A stretch of 64,000 nucleotides of DNA from Roseivirga echinicomitans (lineage in GTDB: Bacteria > Bacteroidota > Bacteroidia > Cytophagales > Cyclobacteriaceae): NCBI RefSeq assembly GCF_001592935.1, contig NZ_LRDB01000001.1, positions 496,001 to 560,000 on the forward strand. Reading direction: 5' to 3'. The translations under genes were made by a program, and so were the position numbers. The notes under the pieces are model-generated. The model was not told where the DNA came from. It did no database searches and saw only the letters and a program-made list of their open reading frames with translations. Positions 17,500-26,578 of this stretch are shown one piece after another. Numbering within the stretch: position 1 is the first letter of the stretch; the number at the start of each line of letters is the position of its first letter.

Positions 17500-18159
17500 T
17501 TACTTCGTTTTCTCTGCGGTTGGAAGAACGTCTTTGAGTGGAACTCTTTTACCATCTTTATATGGGACGATCCAAGCGTCTTCAACCCCCATTTCTCTCA
17601 AATATCTTTTAAGGACATTAGCATCTTCGTAATTTCTAAAATTACCAATTACATACTTTCTAAGTTCTTCCCCTTCTTCAGCAAAGTCCTTGGCCGTATC
17701 TGCATATTTTTTTAAATCTACCTTTCTGAAAGCACCCACTTGGACTTTGAACACAACACCCACACTAAAATCCTCCCCGTTGATGATCTCTGGGTTGTAT
17801 GCTGGACGACTGTCAATTTGAGCCTTTAGGTTCTCTACTTCCTTTTGAGACGCTTGATAAGATGCTTGCATTCTGGCCACCTGTTTCTGCAAATCACCAA
17901 TCTGGCCATCTTTACCACTCAATTGGGTTTCAAGCGTTTGAATATCACTCAAAGCTCCCGCATTGGAGGTTTTCAATTTACGATGTTCCTCAGAAAGTGT
18001 CTTGAAGTCTTCCGGAGACATCGACTTTTTCATTTTCTTCCAAACCTTCATTTCTTGTTTGAAGGCCTTCTTTTCGGCCTTGGTCATTTCTTGACCAATG
18101 GCGGCTGAGGCAATAAAGATGCCTAGTAAAAGCGTGAAAAATACTCTAGAAGCTTTCAT
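17500..18159 (-). CDS. Secreted coiled-coil protein with SPOR-like C-terminus
   Basis: A 219-residue exported protein: signal peptide of about 22 residues ending in AIGQ, then a charged lysine-rich stretch, then a predicted coiled coil (about residues 55-115, with LETQLSGKDGQIGDLQKQVA). The C-terminal about 80 residues (VVFKVQVGAFRKVDLKKYAD and FRNYEDANVLKRYLREMG) look like a SPOR-type repeat, which in other proteins binds denuded peptidoglycan. A periplasmic role at the cell wall is inferred. Monocistronic, between fumC and a terminator. Confidence 0.75.
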   Translation of the reverse strand: MKASRVFFTLLLGIFIASAAIGQEMTKAEKKAFKQEMKVWKKMKKSMSPEDFKTLSEEHRKLKTSNAGALSDIQTLETQLSGKDGQIGDLQKQVARMQASYQASQKEVENLKAQIDSRPAYNPEIINGEDFSVGVVFKVQVGAFRKVDLKKYADTAKDFAEEGEELRKYVIGNFRNYEDANVLKRYLREMGVEDAWIVPYKDGKRVPLKDVLPTAEKTK

Positions 18160-18215
18160 CTTATCTTTGTTTTATTTGAGTGAAACCCATTAAATGACAA
18201 ATTATAACTTTAATG

Positions 18216-19616
18216 TCAGCTTTTCAAACTTCCGATCATATCTTCTGGCCTTACCCATTCGTCAAACTCTTCGGCTGTTAAGTAGCCCAAATTAATAGCT
18301 TCTTGCTTTAATGTAGTTCCATTTTCGTGAGCGGTTTTCGCTATTTTAGCTGCCTTTTCATACCCTATTTTGGTATTCAAAGCGGTAACCAACATCAATG
18401 AATTGTTCACGTGTTGCTGAATGCTTTTATAATTAGGCTCAATCCCAACAGCGCAGTTTTCAGTGAAAGAAACGCAGGCATCTCCAATTAAACGTGCAGA
18501 CTGCAATACATTGTATGCCATCATTGGCTTAAAAACATTCAACTCATAATGGCCTTGCGCACCACCTACTGAAACCGCAACATCATTACCCATTACCTGA
18601 GCACAAACCATTGTCATGGCTTCGCACTGCGTTGGATTTACTTTGCCCGGCATAATAGAAGACCCTGGTTCGTTTGAAGGAATGATGATTTCACCTATTC
18701 CGGAACGAGGGCCTGAAGCCAACATTCTAATGTCGTTGGCAATTTTGTTTAAAGAAACTGACATCTGCTTGAGTGCTCCGTGGGTTTCTACCAATGCATC
18801 GTGGGCTGCTAATGCTTCGAATTTATTTTCAGCAGTAATAAAAGGATGCCCAGTGAACTCAGCAATTTTCTCAGCTACTAATTCAGAATAGCCTTCTGGC
18901 GTATTAATACCCGTTCCTACTGCGGTACCACCCAAAGCCAGTTCTGAAAGGTGTTCTAAAGTATTTCTCAAGGCTTTTAAGCCATGGTTTAATTGAGAAA
19001 CATAGCCCGAAAATTCTTGTCCTAAAGTAAGTGGTGTGGCGTCCATTAAGTGCGTACGACCAATTTTCACCACCTTCATAAACTCTTGAGATTTGGCCTG
19101 AAGCGTATCTCTCAACATTTCCACCCCTGGAATAGTGGTTTCAACAATCATTTTGTAGGCTGCTATGTGCATGCCTGTTGGATAAGTGTCGTTAGACGAC
19201 TGCGACTTGTTCACATCGTCATTCGGGTGAACCTCTGTTTTGCCTTCACCTAATTTATGACCAGCAATTACATGTGCTCTATTGGCCACTACCTCGTTCA
19301 CATTCATATTTGATTGCGTGCCCGAACCCGTTTGCCAAATCACCAATGGAAATTGGTCATCATGCTTTCCTTCTAAAATCTCATCACAAACTTTTGAAAT
19401 AAGGTCACGCTTTTCTACCGCTAAAACACCCAAAGCGTGGTTGGTATGGGCTGCCGCTTTTTTAAGGTAGGCAAAACCATATACTACTTCAAGCGGCATA
19501 CTGGCTTCTGGTCCAATTTTGAAGTTGTTTCTAGAGCGTTCCGTTTGGGCTCCCCAATACTTGTCTGCAGGAACTTTAACGTCCCCCATGGTATCCTTTT
19601 CTATTCTATATTCCAT
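18216..19616 (-). CDS. fumC: Class II fumarate hydratase
   Basis: A 466-residue iron-independent fumarase that hydrates fumarate to malate in the citric-acid cycle. It has the family signature [16 protein letters not shown], the substrate-binding [14 protein letters not shown]-type region (here [10 protein letters not shown]), the [14 protein letters not shown] site and [16 protein letters not shown]. Length is typical of class II enzymes, and the order of motifs separates it from aspartase or argininosuccinate lyase, although aspartase is the nearest alternative. It has its own promoter at 19638. Confidence 0.94.
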   Translation of the reverse strand: MEYRIEKDTMGDVKVPADKYWGAQTERSRNNFKIGPEASMPLEVVYGFAYLKKAAAHTNHALGVLAVEKRDLISKVCDEILEGKHDDQFPLVIWQTGSGTQSNMNVNEVVANRAHVIAGHKLGEGKTEVHPNDDVNKSQSSNDTYPTGMHIAAYKMIVETTIPGVEMLRDTLQAKSQEFMKVVKIGRTHLMDATPLTLGQEFSGYVSQLNHGLKALRNTLEHLSELALGGTAVGTGINTPEGYSELVAEKIAEFTGHPFITAENKFEALAAHDALVETHGALKQMSVSLNKIANDIRMLASGPRSGIGEIIIPSNEPGSSIMPGKVNPTQCEAMTMVCAQVMGNDVAVSVGGAQGHYELNVFKPMMAYNVLQSARLIGDACVSFTENCAVGIEPNYKSIQQHVNNSLMLVTALNTKIGYEKAAKIAKTAHENGTTLKQEAINLGYLTAEEFDEWVRPEDMIGSLKS

Positions 19617-19918
19617 GTGATGAGATTTTATTCAATTCAAAATTAGGCAATGAAGCACTAGTTAGAAAGTAATTCGGTCATGTTATTCACCGATTATTTA
19701 AAACTGCTGAATGTAGTGGTCGAAAACATTGTGCGTTTACCGAGTTCAGGCGTTCGTTCACCGAATTCCGCCAACAAAAATGGCCTAATCCCACGTACAT
19801 TTGAATGTGTTTCAAGCCCAAAGGTCAAAAAACATCGGTCAATTCAACAACAACAATTACTCAAAACAACAACCACAGCAGGCAGAAACTTTTCTGCCTG
19901 CATTTAACCAAAAAAATT
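19617..19918. other. 302-bp divergent intergenic region
   Basis: Lies between fumC (minus) and the LiaF-like gene (plus). It holds the fumC promoter and, just before the LiaF-like start, an 11-bp perfect inverted repeat: GCAGGCAGAAA (19878-19888) and TTTCTGCCTGC (19891-19901) with a two-base centre. The repeat may be an operator or a 5'-leader hairpin. No small gene is convincing here. Confidence 0.55.
19638..19645 (-). promoter_or_regulatory. fumC -7 promoter element
   Basis: The minus strand reads TAATTTTG, an exact TAnnTTTG match, 21 bases before the fumC ATG. Confidence 0.55.
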
Positions 19919-20617
19919 ATGTCACAATCAGCTAGTAAACGGTATATAGTAGGAGCATTATTTCTTGTCATCGGTTCGCTTTGGACTTTAGATAATATTG
20001 ATGTCCTCAATATTCGTCTTCCTTGGTACTTTACCGAATGGTATTCAATTATGATCCTCATCGGTATTTTAATTGCCACGGTGAGAGAAAAAGTCGGATT
20101 AGGCTTAACGTTTGTAGCCATCGGAGCTGCCTTCCTAATTAGGGATGTATACTATCTTGACTTTAGAGACATCTTCGAATTCTGGCCAGTGATCTTCATC
20201 ATTATAGGTGGGTCGCTTCTTTTCAGAAGAGGTATGGATAAAGACGGTTCTAGTGAAAAAAAAAATACTGAATCAGAAATAGATGGCATAGACGAAATCG
20301 CCATTTTCTGTGGAGCAGAAAGAAAAGTTACCTCGAAACAGTTTAGGGGAGGAAAGTTGACTACGATATTCGGAGGCACTGATATAAATCTTCTAAACGC
20401 AGAACTTGCCAGCGGCACGAATATTTTGGATGTATTTGTATTGTTCGGTGGAACCGAAATTAGAGTTCCGTCCGACATGAATGTGAAAGTACAGGTAACT
20501 GCCATTTTCGGAGGCTTTTCAGACGAAAGAAAAGTGATCACTGAAAATGAAGCCAACAACGGAAAAGAACTAGTAGTAAAAGGATTGGTGCTTTTTGGTG
20601 GAGGCGAGGTAAAGTAA
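19919..20617 (+). CDS. LiaF-like membrane protein (LiaI/LiaF-type TM region plus C-terminal domain)
   Basis: A 232-residue protein. Residues 8-105 carry about four membrane helices of the DUF5668/LiaI-LiaF type; residues about 120-232 form a cytoplasmic beta-rich domain with repeating FGG turns (TIFGGTDI, LFGGTEIRVPSD, AIFGGFSD, LFGGGEVK) as in LiaF-like and DUF2154 proteins. LiaF restrains a cell-envelope-stress two-component system in Bacillus. Here a LytS/LytTR pair follows after a terminator, which supports a sensing role by context only. The ATG at 19919 is preferred over an upstream in-frame start, which would add a polar tail. Confidence 0.82.
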   Translation: MSQSASKRYIVGALFLVIGSLWTLDNIDVLNIRLPWYFTEWYSIMILIGILIATVREKVGLGLTFVAIGAAFLIRDVYYLDFRDIFEFWPVIFIIIGGSLLFRRGMDKDGSSEKKNTESEIDGIDEIAIFCGAERKVTSKQFRGGKLTTIFGGTDINLLNAELASGTNILDVFVLFGGTEIRVPSDMNVKVQVTAIFGGFSDERKVITENEANNGKELVVKGLVLFGGGEVK

Positions 20618-20636
20618 AAACGGTAGCTTAAATCTA

Positions 20637-20687
20637 GAGTATTGAGATAGAGTTGGTCGCTCTTGTTTCAATACTCTTTTTCTTTTT
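20637..20687 (+). terminator. Terminator after the LiaF-like gene
   Basis: GAGTATTGA (20637-20645) pairs perfectly with TCAATACTC (20668-20676), with an inner AGAG/CTCT stem, followed by a long T-rich tail. It separates the LiaF-like gene from the histidine kinase transcript. Confidence 0.8.
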
Positions 20688-20737
20688 TTGCCAAAGCCTT
20701 AGAAGAAATCACTAATTTTCCTTTCGTTTAGATTTTT

Positions 20738-21793
20738 ATGAACCACCCCTTTCTAAAGAACAAAGGCATCATTTTTTATACCGCAGTATGGCTGTTTGTT
20801 GCCATTCTGTTTGGGCTCAGTCTTGGCTATTTTTACGATTTCAGTACTAAAGAAGCGAACATTGATAGCTTCATTTTTAATGGTACTTTCTATGGGTTGG
20901 GCTTGGCCTTTTGGTTCGTAGTACGGTATAATTCCTTCGATTCTTCTCAAATCCTAAATCTTATCGTAAGTCATTTGGCTGCCGCTGCACTCTCTGTAGC
21001 CGCAGGTGTTTTTATCACTGTTACCATTTTGAAAAACGTATTGCCTCAGACTGAAGAGTCATTAATTTACCTGAATAGCTCAGTTGTTTGGCGAGCAGGC
21101 TTGGGCTTACTTTACTATGCAGTGCTTATTTTAGTATATCACCTCATAAAATATTACGATGACTTAAGGGATAGAGGTCAACAACAAGCCCAGTTAGAAA
21201 CGATGCTCAAGGAGTCGGAATTGGAGATGCTGAAATCTCAAATCAATCCGCATTTCATTTTCAACAGTCTTAATTCGGTTGCCTCGCTCACCATTACCGC
21301 CCCAAACCAAGCGCGCGAAATGGTGGTGAAACTCTCTGATTTTTTACGCTATTCTTTGGGAAAAGAAAACCATCAGCTAAACACTTTGGAAGAAGAAATG
21401 GCCAACCTGATGCTCTACCTAGAAATAGAGAAAGTTCGTTTTGGAGATCGCTTGAAAGTAGAAACCCAAATTGACATTGACGCTTTAAACTTCACTTTGC
21501 CCAACCTGATATTACAGCCTTTAATTGAAAACGCTGTTAAGCATGGCATTTACGAAAGCTTGGAAGATGTGACCATTCGAGTAAAGGCAAAAACCGAAAA
21601 CGATATTCTTCGCCTTTATATGACCAACGAGTTCGACCCAAAAGCCGTGAGCAAAAAAGGTAAGGGTATTGGACTTAAAAATGTGCGAGAACGTTTGCGC
21701 GTCATTTATGGTGTGCCGAAATTGGTGTTTACCGAAACCAACGAAAATCTATTTACCGTCCGTTTGGACATTCCCCAACCCAGCGAAAAATGA
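20738..21793 (+). CDS. LytS-family sensor histidine kinase (HisKA_5 type)
   Basis: A 351-residue membrane kinase. About four hydrophobic segments fill residues 10-140, then a short coiled linker, then the LytS-type phosphoacceptor region INPHFIFNSLNSVASL and an ATPase domain with LIENAVKHGIYE (N box) and GIGLKNVRERL (G box). It would phosphorylate the LytTR regulator whose gene overlaps its last four bases. No separate extracellular domain is seen, so the signal may be sensed in the membrane or through the preceding LiaF-like protein. Confidence 0.9.
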   Translation: MNHPFLKNKGIIFYTAVWLFVAILFGLSLGYFYDFSTKEANIDSFIFNGTFYGLGLAFWFVVRYNSFDSSQILNLIVSHLAAAALSVAAGVFITVTILKNVLPQTEESLIYLNSSVVWRAGLGLLYYAVLILVYHLIKYYDDLRDRGQQQAQLETMLKESELEMLKSQINPHFIFNSLNSVASLTITAPNQAREMVVKLSDFLRYSLGKENHQLNTLEEEMANLMLYLEIEKVRFGDRLKVETQIDIDALNFTLPNLILQPLIENAVKHGIYESLEDVTIRVKAKTENDILRLYMTNEFDPKAVSKKGKGIGLKNVRERLRVIYGVPKLVFTETNENLFTVRLDIPQPSEK

Positions 21794-22536
21794 TCAAAGC
21801 CATAATAGTTGACGATGAAAAATTAGCCCGCGATATCATCAAGGCCTATTTGCAAAACTTTGCTCAAGTGGAATTGATTGCTGAATGTGGTGATGGTTTT
21901 CAAGGCCTAAAGGCCATTCAGGAGCATCGGCCCGATTTACTTTTTCTGGACATTCAGATGCCAAAAATCACGGGTTTCGAAATGCTGGAATTAATTGAAA
22001 ACCCTCCAGTGGTCATCTTCAGCACCGCTTTCGATCAATATGCGATCAAAGCTTTTGAATTGAATGCCACCGACTATTTGCTAAAACCTTATGCCGAAGA
22101 GCGCTTTAAAGGAGCGGTTCAAAAAGCGATTGATAAAATTCAAACCAAAACTTCGGCCCAAAAAGAAATTGAGACCTTGACGGAAAAACGCGAAGAGCTT
22201 TCGGAAGGTATTGATCGATTGGTGGTAAAGACTGGAAACAAAATCCATATCCTAGACTTGGATCAAATTGCGCATTTCGAGGCGCAAGATGATTACGTAG
22301 CCATTCATTCAGACCAAGGTAAGTTTTTGAAATTGATGCGAATGAAGCACCTCGAAGATAACCTACCCACTGGTGATTTTATTCGTGTGCATCGTTCTCA
22401 CATCGTCTCCATTAAGCACATTGAAAAACTGGAGCTCTACGAAAAGGACTCTTATTTACTCAGCCTAAAAACGGGGTCACAATTGCCCGTAAGCCGCAGC
22501 GGACACAGTAAGTTGAAAGAGGTGTTGAAGTACTGA
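21790..22536 (+). CDS. LytTR-family response regulator
   Basis: A 248-residue regulator. The receiver domain (residues 1-120) has the acidic pair in IVDDEKLARD, the phosphoacceptor in LFLDIQMP, and conserved Thr/Lys in STAFDQYA and LLKPYAEE. The C-terminal LytTR DNA-binding domain spans about 145-245 (KIHILDLDQIAHFEAQDDYV, FIRVHRSHIVS). It overlaps the kinase gene by ATGA, so the pair is translationally coupled. Targets are unknown; the neighbouring LiaF-like gene is a plausible one. Confidence 0.93.
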   Translation: MIKAIIVDDEKLARDIIKAYLQNFAQVELIAECGDGFQGLKAIQEHRPDLLFLDIQMPKITGFEMLELIENPPVVIFSTAFDQYAIKAFELNATDYLLKPYAEERFKGAVQKAIDKIQTKTSAQKEIETLTEKREELSEGIDRLVVKTGNKIHILDLDQIAHFEAQDDYVAIHSDQGKFLKLMRMKHLEDNLPTGDFIRVHRSHIVSIKHIEKLELYEKDSYLLSLKTGSQLPVSRSGHSKLKEVLKY

Positions 22537-22682
22537 ACTGTTTGTGTGTTGGAGTGTTGAGATGTTGATGTGCCGCTTTAAGCCAACCTATTTCAGGACG
22601 AGACAAACCCAGCACTAGATTTAACCTTCAACTACTTAACCCATACAGACTTCCGCTAAAAATTATTACCCTCATAAGTAAT

Positions 22683-22722
22683 CCCTCCTTTCTCTTGCGC
22701 CCGAAGCCTCAGCGAAGGAGGG
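22683..22722. repeat. Intergenic hairpin, possible dispersed palindromic repeat
   Basis: CCCTCCTT (22683-22690) pairs with AAGGAGGG (22715-22722) around a GC-rich 24-base centre. The local GC-rich composition differs from the surrounding AT-rich gap and there is no T-run, so it is more like a REP-type repeat than a terminator. No second copy was noticed in this window. Confidence 0.4.
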
Positions 22723-22766
22723 TTGGGAGGTGAACAACCTAAGTATACCTTTCAAAATCGGGTTTC

Positions 22767-22801
22767 AAACAAAAACCCCTTCCAATTTCTTGAAAGGGGT
22801 T
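22767..22801 (-). terminator. Terminator of the LemA-TPM-TPM operon
   Basis: AACCCCTT (22774-22781) pairs with AAGGGGTT (22794-22801), and the minus strand continues into TTTTTGTTT. It follows the stop of the TPM-domain gene by 26 bases. Confidence 0.8.
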
Positions 22802-22827
22802 CAAATATCTTTTTAAGTGAATTAGGC

Positions 22828-23628
22828 TTACCAGCTTCCGCCAGATCCGCCACCTCCGAAGCTTCCGCCTCCGAAACCGCCAAAGCCGCCTCCACCACCG
22901 AAGCCAGAACCGCCTCCAAATGAGCCTCCGCCTCCACGGAAATTATCCCATTTGTCGTTATGGCTTCCACCTCCGCTACCCATCATAAGCCAAGCCCACC
23001 ATGGAATACCTCGCGATCCATGACTATTTCCTCTCCTTTTCCCAACCAAAGCCGGAATGATAAAGAAGAAAACAATGAACAGGGTGAAGAATGGAAATCT
23101 TCCACCGCCATCACCAGTTCTTCCGCTTGCTACATCATCTGAAGTATATTCACCAGAAGCCAGTTTGAAAATAACCGTAGTGGCATCGTCCAAGCCTTTA
23201 TAGAAATTACCTTCCTTAAAACGTGGATTCATGTAATCCTCTCGAATGGTATAGGTTGCAGCATCGGTAATGGAACCCTCCATACCGTAACCCGTTACGA
23301 TGGCCGCTTTTCTATCATTAATGGATACAACTATAAAGATCCCATTATCTTTATTCGCTTGGCCAACACCCCATTTTTCGGCTGTTTGCTGTGCGAAATC
23401 TACTACCTCATATCCATCAAGTGATTCTACAATAAGAATTGACACTTGGGTCGAAGTAGTATCCTCATAATTCAACAGTTTTTGCTCAAGCGTATTCGCT
23501 TCAGCAGGCGATAAGGTTGTGCCTGTAAAGTCATTCACCAATCGCTTTTGGCTAGGCTTTTCTGGAATTCCCTGCGCAAAAGCAAGTGCTTGGCTGAAGA
23601 TTAAGGCTATGGTAAGTAAGTATCGCAT
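22828..23628 (-). CDS. TPM-domain (YgcG-type) membrane protein with Gly-rich tail
   Basis: A 266-residue exported protein. A signal peptide of about 18 residues (ending AFAQ) precedes a TPM/Psb32 domain (about residues 30-150, with VNDFTGTTLSPAEANTLEQK and DNGIFIVVSINDRKAAIVTG). A membrane helix follows near residues 175-195, and the last about 60 residues are almost all Gly, Ser and Phe. TPM proteins have been linked to envelope and photosystem repair; the true role here is unknown. It is the third gene of a LemA-TPM-TPM operon, one base after the second. Confidence 0.88.
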   Translation of the reverse strand: MRYLLTIALIFSQALAFAQGIPEKPSQKRLVNDFTGTTLSPAEANTLEQKLLNYEDTTSTQVSILIVESLDGYEVVDFAQQTAEKWGVGQANKDNGIFIVVSINDRKAAIVTGYGMEGSITDAATYTIREDYMNPRFKEGNFYKGLDDATTVIFKLASGEYTSDDVASGRTGDGGGRFPFFTLFIVFFFIIPALVGKRRGNSHGSRGIPWWAWLMMGSGGGSHNDKWDNFRGGGGSFGGGSGFGGGGGFGGFGGGSFGGGGSGGSW

Positions 23629-23629
23629 A

Positions 23630-24070
23630 TTAGTTTTTTCCGAATGAGATGTCGTCTGACAGTTCGTTTTTGTCGTCCTTTTGGTAAGGGAAATACTCTT
23701 TTAGCTTTTCTCCCGCACAGAGGATTCCTTCTACCAAACCTGTAGTAAGATTCCCGTTTTTGAAATGGGCCAACATTTTATCCTTGGTGGTATCCCAAAA
23801 ATCATCACCCACTTTTTGGTTAATGCCGGCATCACCAATAATGGCAAAGCGGTGATCTTTCACCGCCATGTAAATCAATACGCCATTTCTAGCATCCGTT
23901 TTATGCATTTCCAATTTGGAAAACATTTGTGATGCCCTATCGAGTACATTCTCTGTTTTACAGTGGTTTTCCAAATGTACCCGAACCTCTCCGCTGGTGT
24001 TCAATTCAGCTTCCTGAATTGCTGCTTTGATTCGTTTTTTCTGGTCGCTACTGAATAAATCCTCGGCCAT
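23630..24070 (-). CDS. TPM-domain protein, cytoplasmic or membrane-associated
   Basis: A 146-residue protein with a TPM domain but no signal peptide or membrane helix: LNTSGEVRVHLENHC, NGVLIYMAVKDHRFAIIGDAG and an HFKNGNLTTGLVEGI ending. It is the middle gene of the LemA operon and its ATG shares one base with the lemA stop codon, so translation is coupled. LemA plus two TPM proteins is a recurring arrangement across Bacteroidota, which suggests one membrane-associated complex; its function is not established. Confidence 0.86.
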   Translation of the reverse strand: MAEDLFSSDQKKRIKAAIQEAELNTSGEVRVHLENHCKTENVLDRASQMFSKLEMHKTDARNGVLIYMAVKDHRFAIIGDAGINQKVGDDFWDTTKDKMLAHFKNGNLTTGLVEGILCAGEKLKEYFPYQKDDKNELSDDISFGKN

Positions 24071-24663
24071 TAGTCAAAAGTTACTTCTGGTGCTACATCA
24101 GACCCTGGGTTCGCTTCAAAGTATCCTTTATTCTCAAAACCGAACATACCCGCAATGATGTTTTTAGGGAAGGTTTTGATAAAGGTATTGTATCCTTGAA
24201 CCGCAGTGTTGAAATTTCTTCTTTCTACAGAAATTCTATTTTCTGTGCCTTCCAACTGAACTTGAAGTTGGCTAAACTGTGTGCTGGCCTTTAAGTCAGG
24301 GTAGCGTTCTACAGTCACCAAAAGTCTGCTCAAAGCTGAACTCACGCCTTGTTGTGCTTGCTCAAATTGGGCAATAGCATCAGGGCTTAAGTTTTCTGGG
24401 TTGATACTTACCGAAGTAGCTTTGGCCCTCGCTTCAATAACACCTGTTAAGGTTTCTTGCTCAAAATCGGCATAGCCTTTTACAGTGTTTACTAAGTTGG
24501 GGATAAGGTCCGATCTTCTTTGGTATTGGTTTTCAACTTGCGCCCAAGCACCACTGATGCTTTCTTCGCGTTGAACCATTCCGTTGTAAGATCCTTTAAA
24601 AGTAGAGTAACCGATGATAACCACAAGGGCAACCACGATTAAAACAATCCATTTCGTTTTCAT
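24070..24663 (-). CDS. LemA family protein
   Basis: A 197-residue LemA-type protein. One N-terminal membrane helix (residues 4-20) anchors a helical domain with GAWAQVENQYQRRSDLIPNL, NTVKGYA, ASTQFSQLQVQLEGTENRIS and the FNTAVQGYNTFIKTFP stretch. LemA proteins are widespread and their biochemical role is unknown. It is the first gene of the LemA-TPM-TPM operon and is divergent from the PLP decarboxylase (93 bases between starts). Confidence 0.92.
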   Translation of the reverse strand: MKTKWIVLIVVALVVIIGYSTFKGSYNGMVQREESISGAWAQVENQYQRRSDLIPNLVNTVKGYADFEQETLTGVIEARAKATSVSINPENLSPDAIAQFEQAQQGVSSALSRLLVTVERYPDLKASTQFSQLQVQLEGTENRISVERRNFNTAVQGYNTFIKTFPKNIIAGMFGFENKGYFEANPGSDVAPEVTFD

Positions 24664-24715
24664 AATTTTTAGTGCTTTAGATTAAAGTACGTTCTTAGGC
24701 CTACAAGATATATGC

Positions 24716-24723
24716 TAACTTTG
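24716..24723 (+). promoter_or_regulatory. -7 promoter element of the PLP decarboxylase (TAACTTTG)
   Basis: Exact TAnnTTTG match 33 bases before the decarboxylase ATG at 24757. Confidence 0.55.
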
Positions 24724-24756
24724 TTTTCGGACAATATGGCTGATAAACGTAACTAA

Positions 24757-26181
24757 ATGGACAATGAATCTTTCAGGCGACACGCCCACAGCCTTGTGGA
24801 CTGGATGGCCGATTACCTACAAAACGTAGAAGAATATCCTGTTTTACCAGATGTAAAGCCGGGCGATATAAAAAAGCAGTTTCCAAAACTCCCTCCTGAG
24901 CAGTCGGAGCAGTTTGAGGCCATTTTTGCCGATTTCAAGCAACAAATTGTGCCAGGAATGACCCACTGGGAGAGCCCCAACTTTATGGCTTACTTCCCTG
25001 GCAATAAAAGTATGCCTTCCATTTTAGGCGAAATGCTCACTGCTACTTTGGGTGCGCAATGCATGATTTGGCTTACCTCGCCAGCGGCAGCCGAGCTAGA
25101 AGAACAAATGATGGAGTGGATGAAAGAAATGCTGGCCTTGCCAAAGCATTTTACGGGTGTAATTCAAGATACCGCTTCTACTGCCACGCTTTGCGCCATA
25201 CTAACTGCGCGCGAAAAATCTTCAGGTTATAAAGTGAATGAAGAGGGTTTCTCTGGAACGGAGAAATATATAGTGTACGCCTCAAACCAAATCCATTCTT
25301 CCATTGATAAGGCAGTCAAAATTGCAGGCATAGGCTCGAATAACCTTCGCAAAGTGAACGTAGATGAGGCCTTTGCTTTAGACCCTGCGCATTTAGAAGC
25401 GTTGATCAAGAAAGATATTGCTGAAGGAAGAAAGCCACTTTGTGTAGTATCTGCCATAGGCACCACCAGCACAACCGCCATCGACCCAATTATGGCCATT
25501 AGCAAAATTTGCCAGAAATATGATATTTGGCATCATGTAGATGCGGCTTATGCGGGCACTGCGTTAGTCTTGCCCGAAATGCGCTGGATGGCAGAGGGTG
25601 TTGAATTGGCCGATTCCTTCGTTTTCAACCCACATAAATGGATGTTCACCAATTTTGACTGCACGGCTTATTACGTCAAAGATCCACGTGCTTTAATCAA
25701 CACGTTCTCCATTTCGCCCGATTACTTAAAAACTTCGGTTGACGATGAAGTGAAAAATTACCGCGATTGGGGCGTGCCTTTAGGTAGAAGATTCAGGGCA
25801 CTTAAACTCTGGTTTGTGATTCGTGAAATGGGTGTTGAAGGTATTCAAGCCAAAATCAGAAAACACATTGCACTTGGTCAATGGCTGAAAGCTGAAATTG
25901 AAAAACATCCAGATTTTGAGCTTTTAGCGCCAGTTCCACTGAATACGCTTTGCTTTAGATTCGCTCCAAATATTAGCGAGGACAAACTGGATGGCTTGAA
26001 TGAAGAAATAATGAATAGAGTGAATGCTACTGGAAAGCTCTTCTTTGCTCAAACCAAGTTGAACAACAAGTTTTCGCTAAGGTTGGCTTTTGGAAATACA
26101 AATCTAGAAGCCAAACACGTTGAAAACGCTTGGGCTTTAATTCAAGAAAAAGCAAAAGAGGTGTTGGCTAGTTACAACTAG
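24757..26181 (+). CDS. Pyridoxal-dependent (aromatic-type) amino-acid decarboxylase
   Basis: A 474-residue group II PLP decarboxylase. The N-terminus (MVDWMADYLQN-like LVDWMADYLQNVEEYPV), HVDAAYAGTALVLPE with the cofactor-contacting Asp, and the PLP lysine Lys294 in FNPHKWMFTNFDC are all present, and length matches aromatic-L-amino-acid decarboxylases. Likely products are amines from tryptophan, tyrosine, phenylalanine or related amino acids; the exact substrate cannot be read. It is monocistronic. A short inverted repeat (26166-26183) covers the stop codon. Confidence 0.88.
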   Translation: MDNESFRRHAHSLVDWMADYLQNVEEYPVLPDVKPGDIKKQFPKLPPEQSEQFEAIFADFKQQIVPGMTHWESPNFMAYFPGNKSMPSILGEMLTATLGAQCMIWLTSPAAAELEEQMMEWMKEMLALPKHFTGVIQDTASTATLCAILTAREKSSGYKVNEEGFSGTEKYIVYASNQIHSSIDKAVKIAGIGSNNLRKVNVDEAFALDPAHLEALIKKDIAEGRKPLCVVSAIGTTSTTAIDPIMAISKICQKYDIWHHVDAAYAGTALVLPEMRWMAEGVELADSFVFNPHKWMFTNFDCTAYYVKDPRALINTFSISPDYLKTSVDDEVKNYRDWGVPLGRRFRALKLWFVIREMGVEGIQAKIRKHIALGQWLKAEIEKHPDFELLAPVPLNTLCFRFAPNISEDKLDGLNEEIMNRVNATGKLFFAQTKLNNKFSLRLAFGNTNLEAKHVENAWALIQEKAKEVLASYN

Positions 26182-26252
26182 CCAAAAGCATGTGATTAAG
26201 AATCAATCAAAAGATTGACTGATCAAATAAAAGAAAAGGGAGGAGGAAAAGC

Positions 26253-26390
26253 TTAGTGCTCTTCTTCTTTCTTCTTCTTTCCTTTAAAAATCGCATCGTG
26301 CTGGCTTAAAGCAGCAACAAAGCCAATAAGAATTACAACAATCCAAATAAAGGTGTTTGCGCCAGATGCAATTGGTGGGTCGAATAACAT
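26253..26390 (-). CDS. 45-residue single-helix membrane protein
   Basis: A short gene: ATG at 26388-26390 and TAA at 26253-26255 give a 45-residue protein starting MLFDPPIASGANTF. Residues about 13-27 are strongly hydrophobic (IWIVVILIGFVAAL), then SQHDAIFKG and a charged KKKKEEEH tail. A purine-rich stretch lies before the ATG. The single-helix layout is like small subunits of membrane complexes, but I do not recognise the family. Coding status is inferred from the clean helix and charged tail in an otherwise empty 397-base gap. Confidence 0.6.
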   Translation of the reverse strand: MLFDPPIASGANTFIWIVVILIGFVAALSQHDAIFKGKKKKEEEH

Positions 26391-26578
26391 AGTTTCTTCT
26401 TTTATTTCGGAGGGCAAAGATAAATCAAAATGCCAATGTTAAGAAACTGTTCACGAATTTTTAACAGCCTTGTAACATTCTCTTCGTTTTTGAGATAAAA
26501 ATGTAATATAAACTTAACTAAATAAAGGACCGTTCAAAGGGCTGATCGTTCTAGTTTTACGTAAGAATTGGAATCAAA

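Noticed and set aside
22723-23142. Plus-strand frames across the Gly-rich tail of the TPM gene
   Set aside because: Shadows of the repetitive GGN codons on the other strand.
26166-26183. Inverted repeat over the decarboxylase stop as a terminator
   Set aside because: Eight-bp stem but no T-run follows; kept only as a note in the gene entry.
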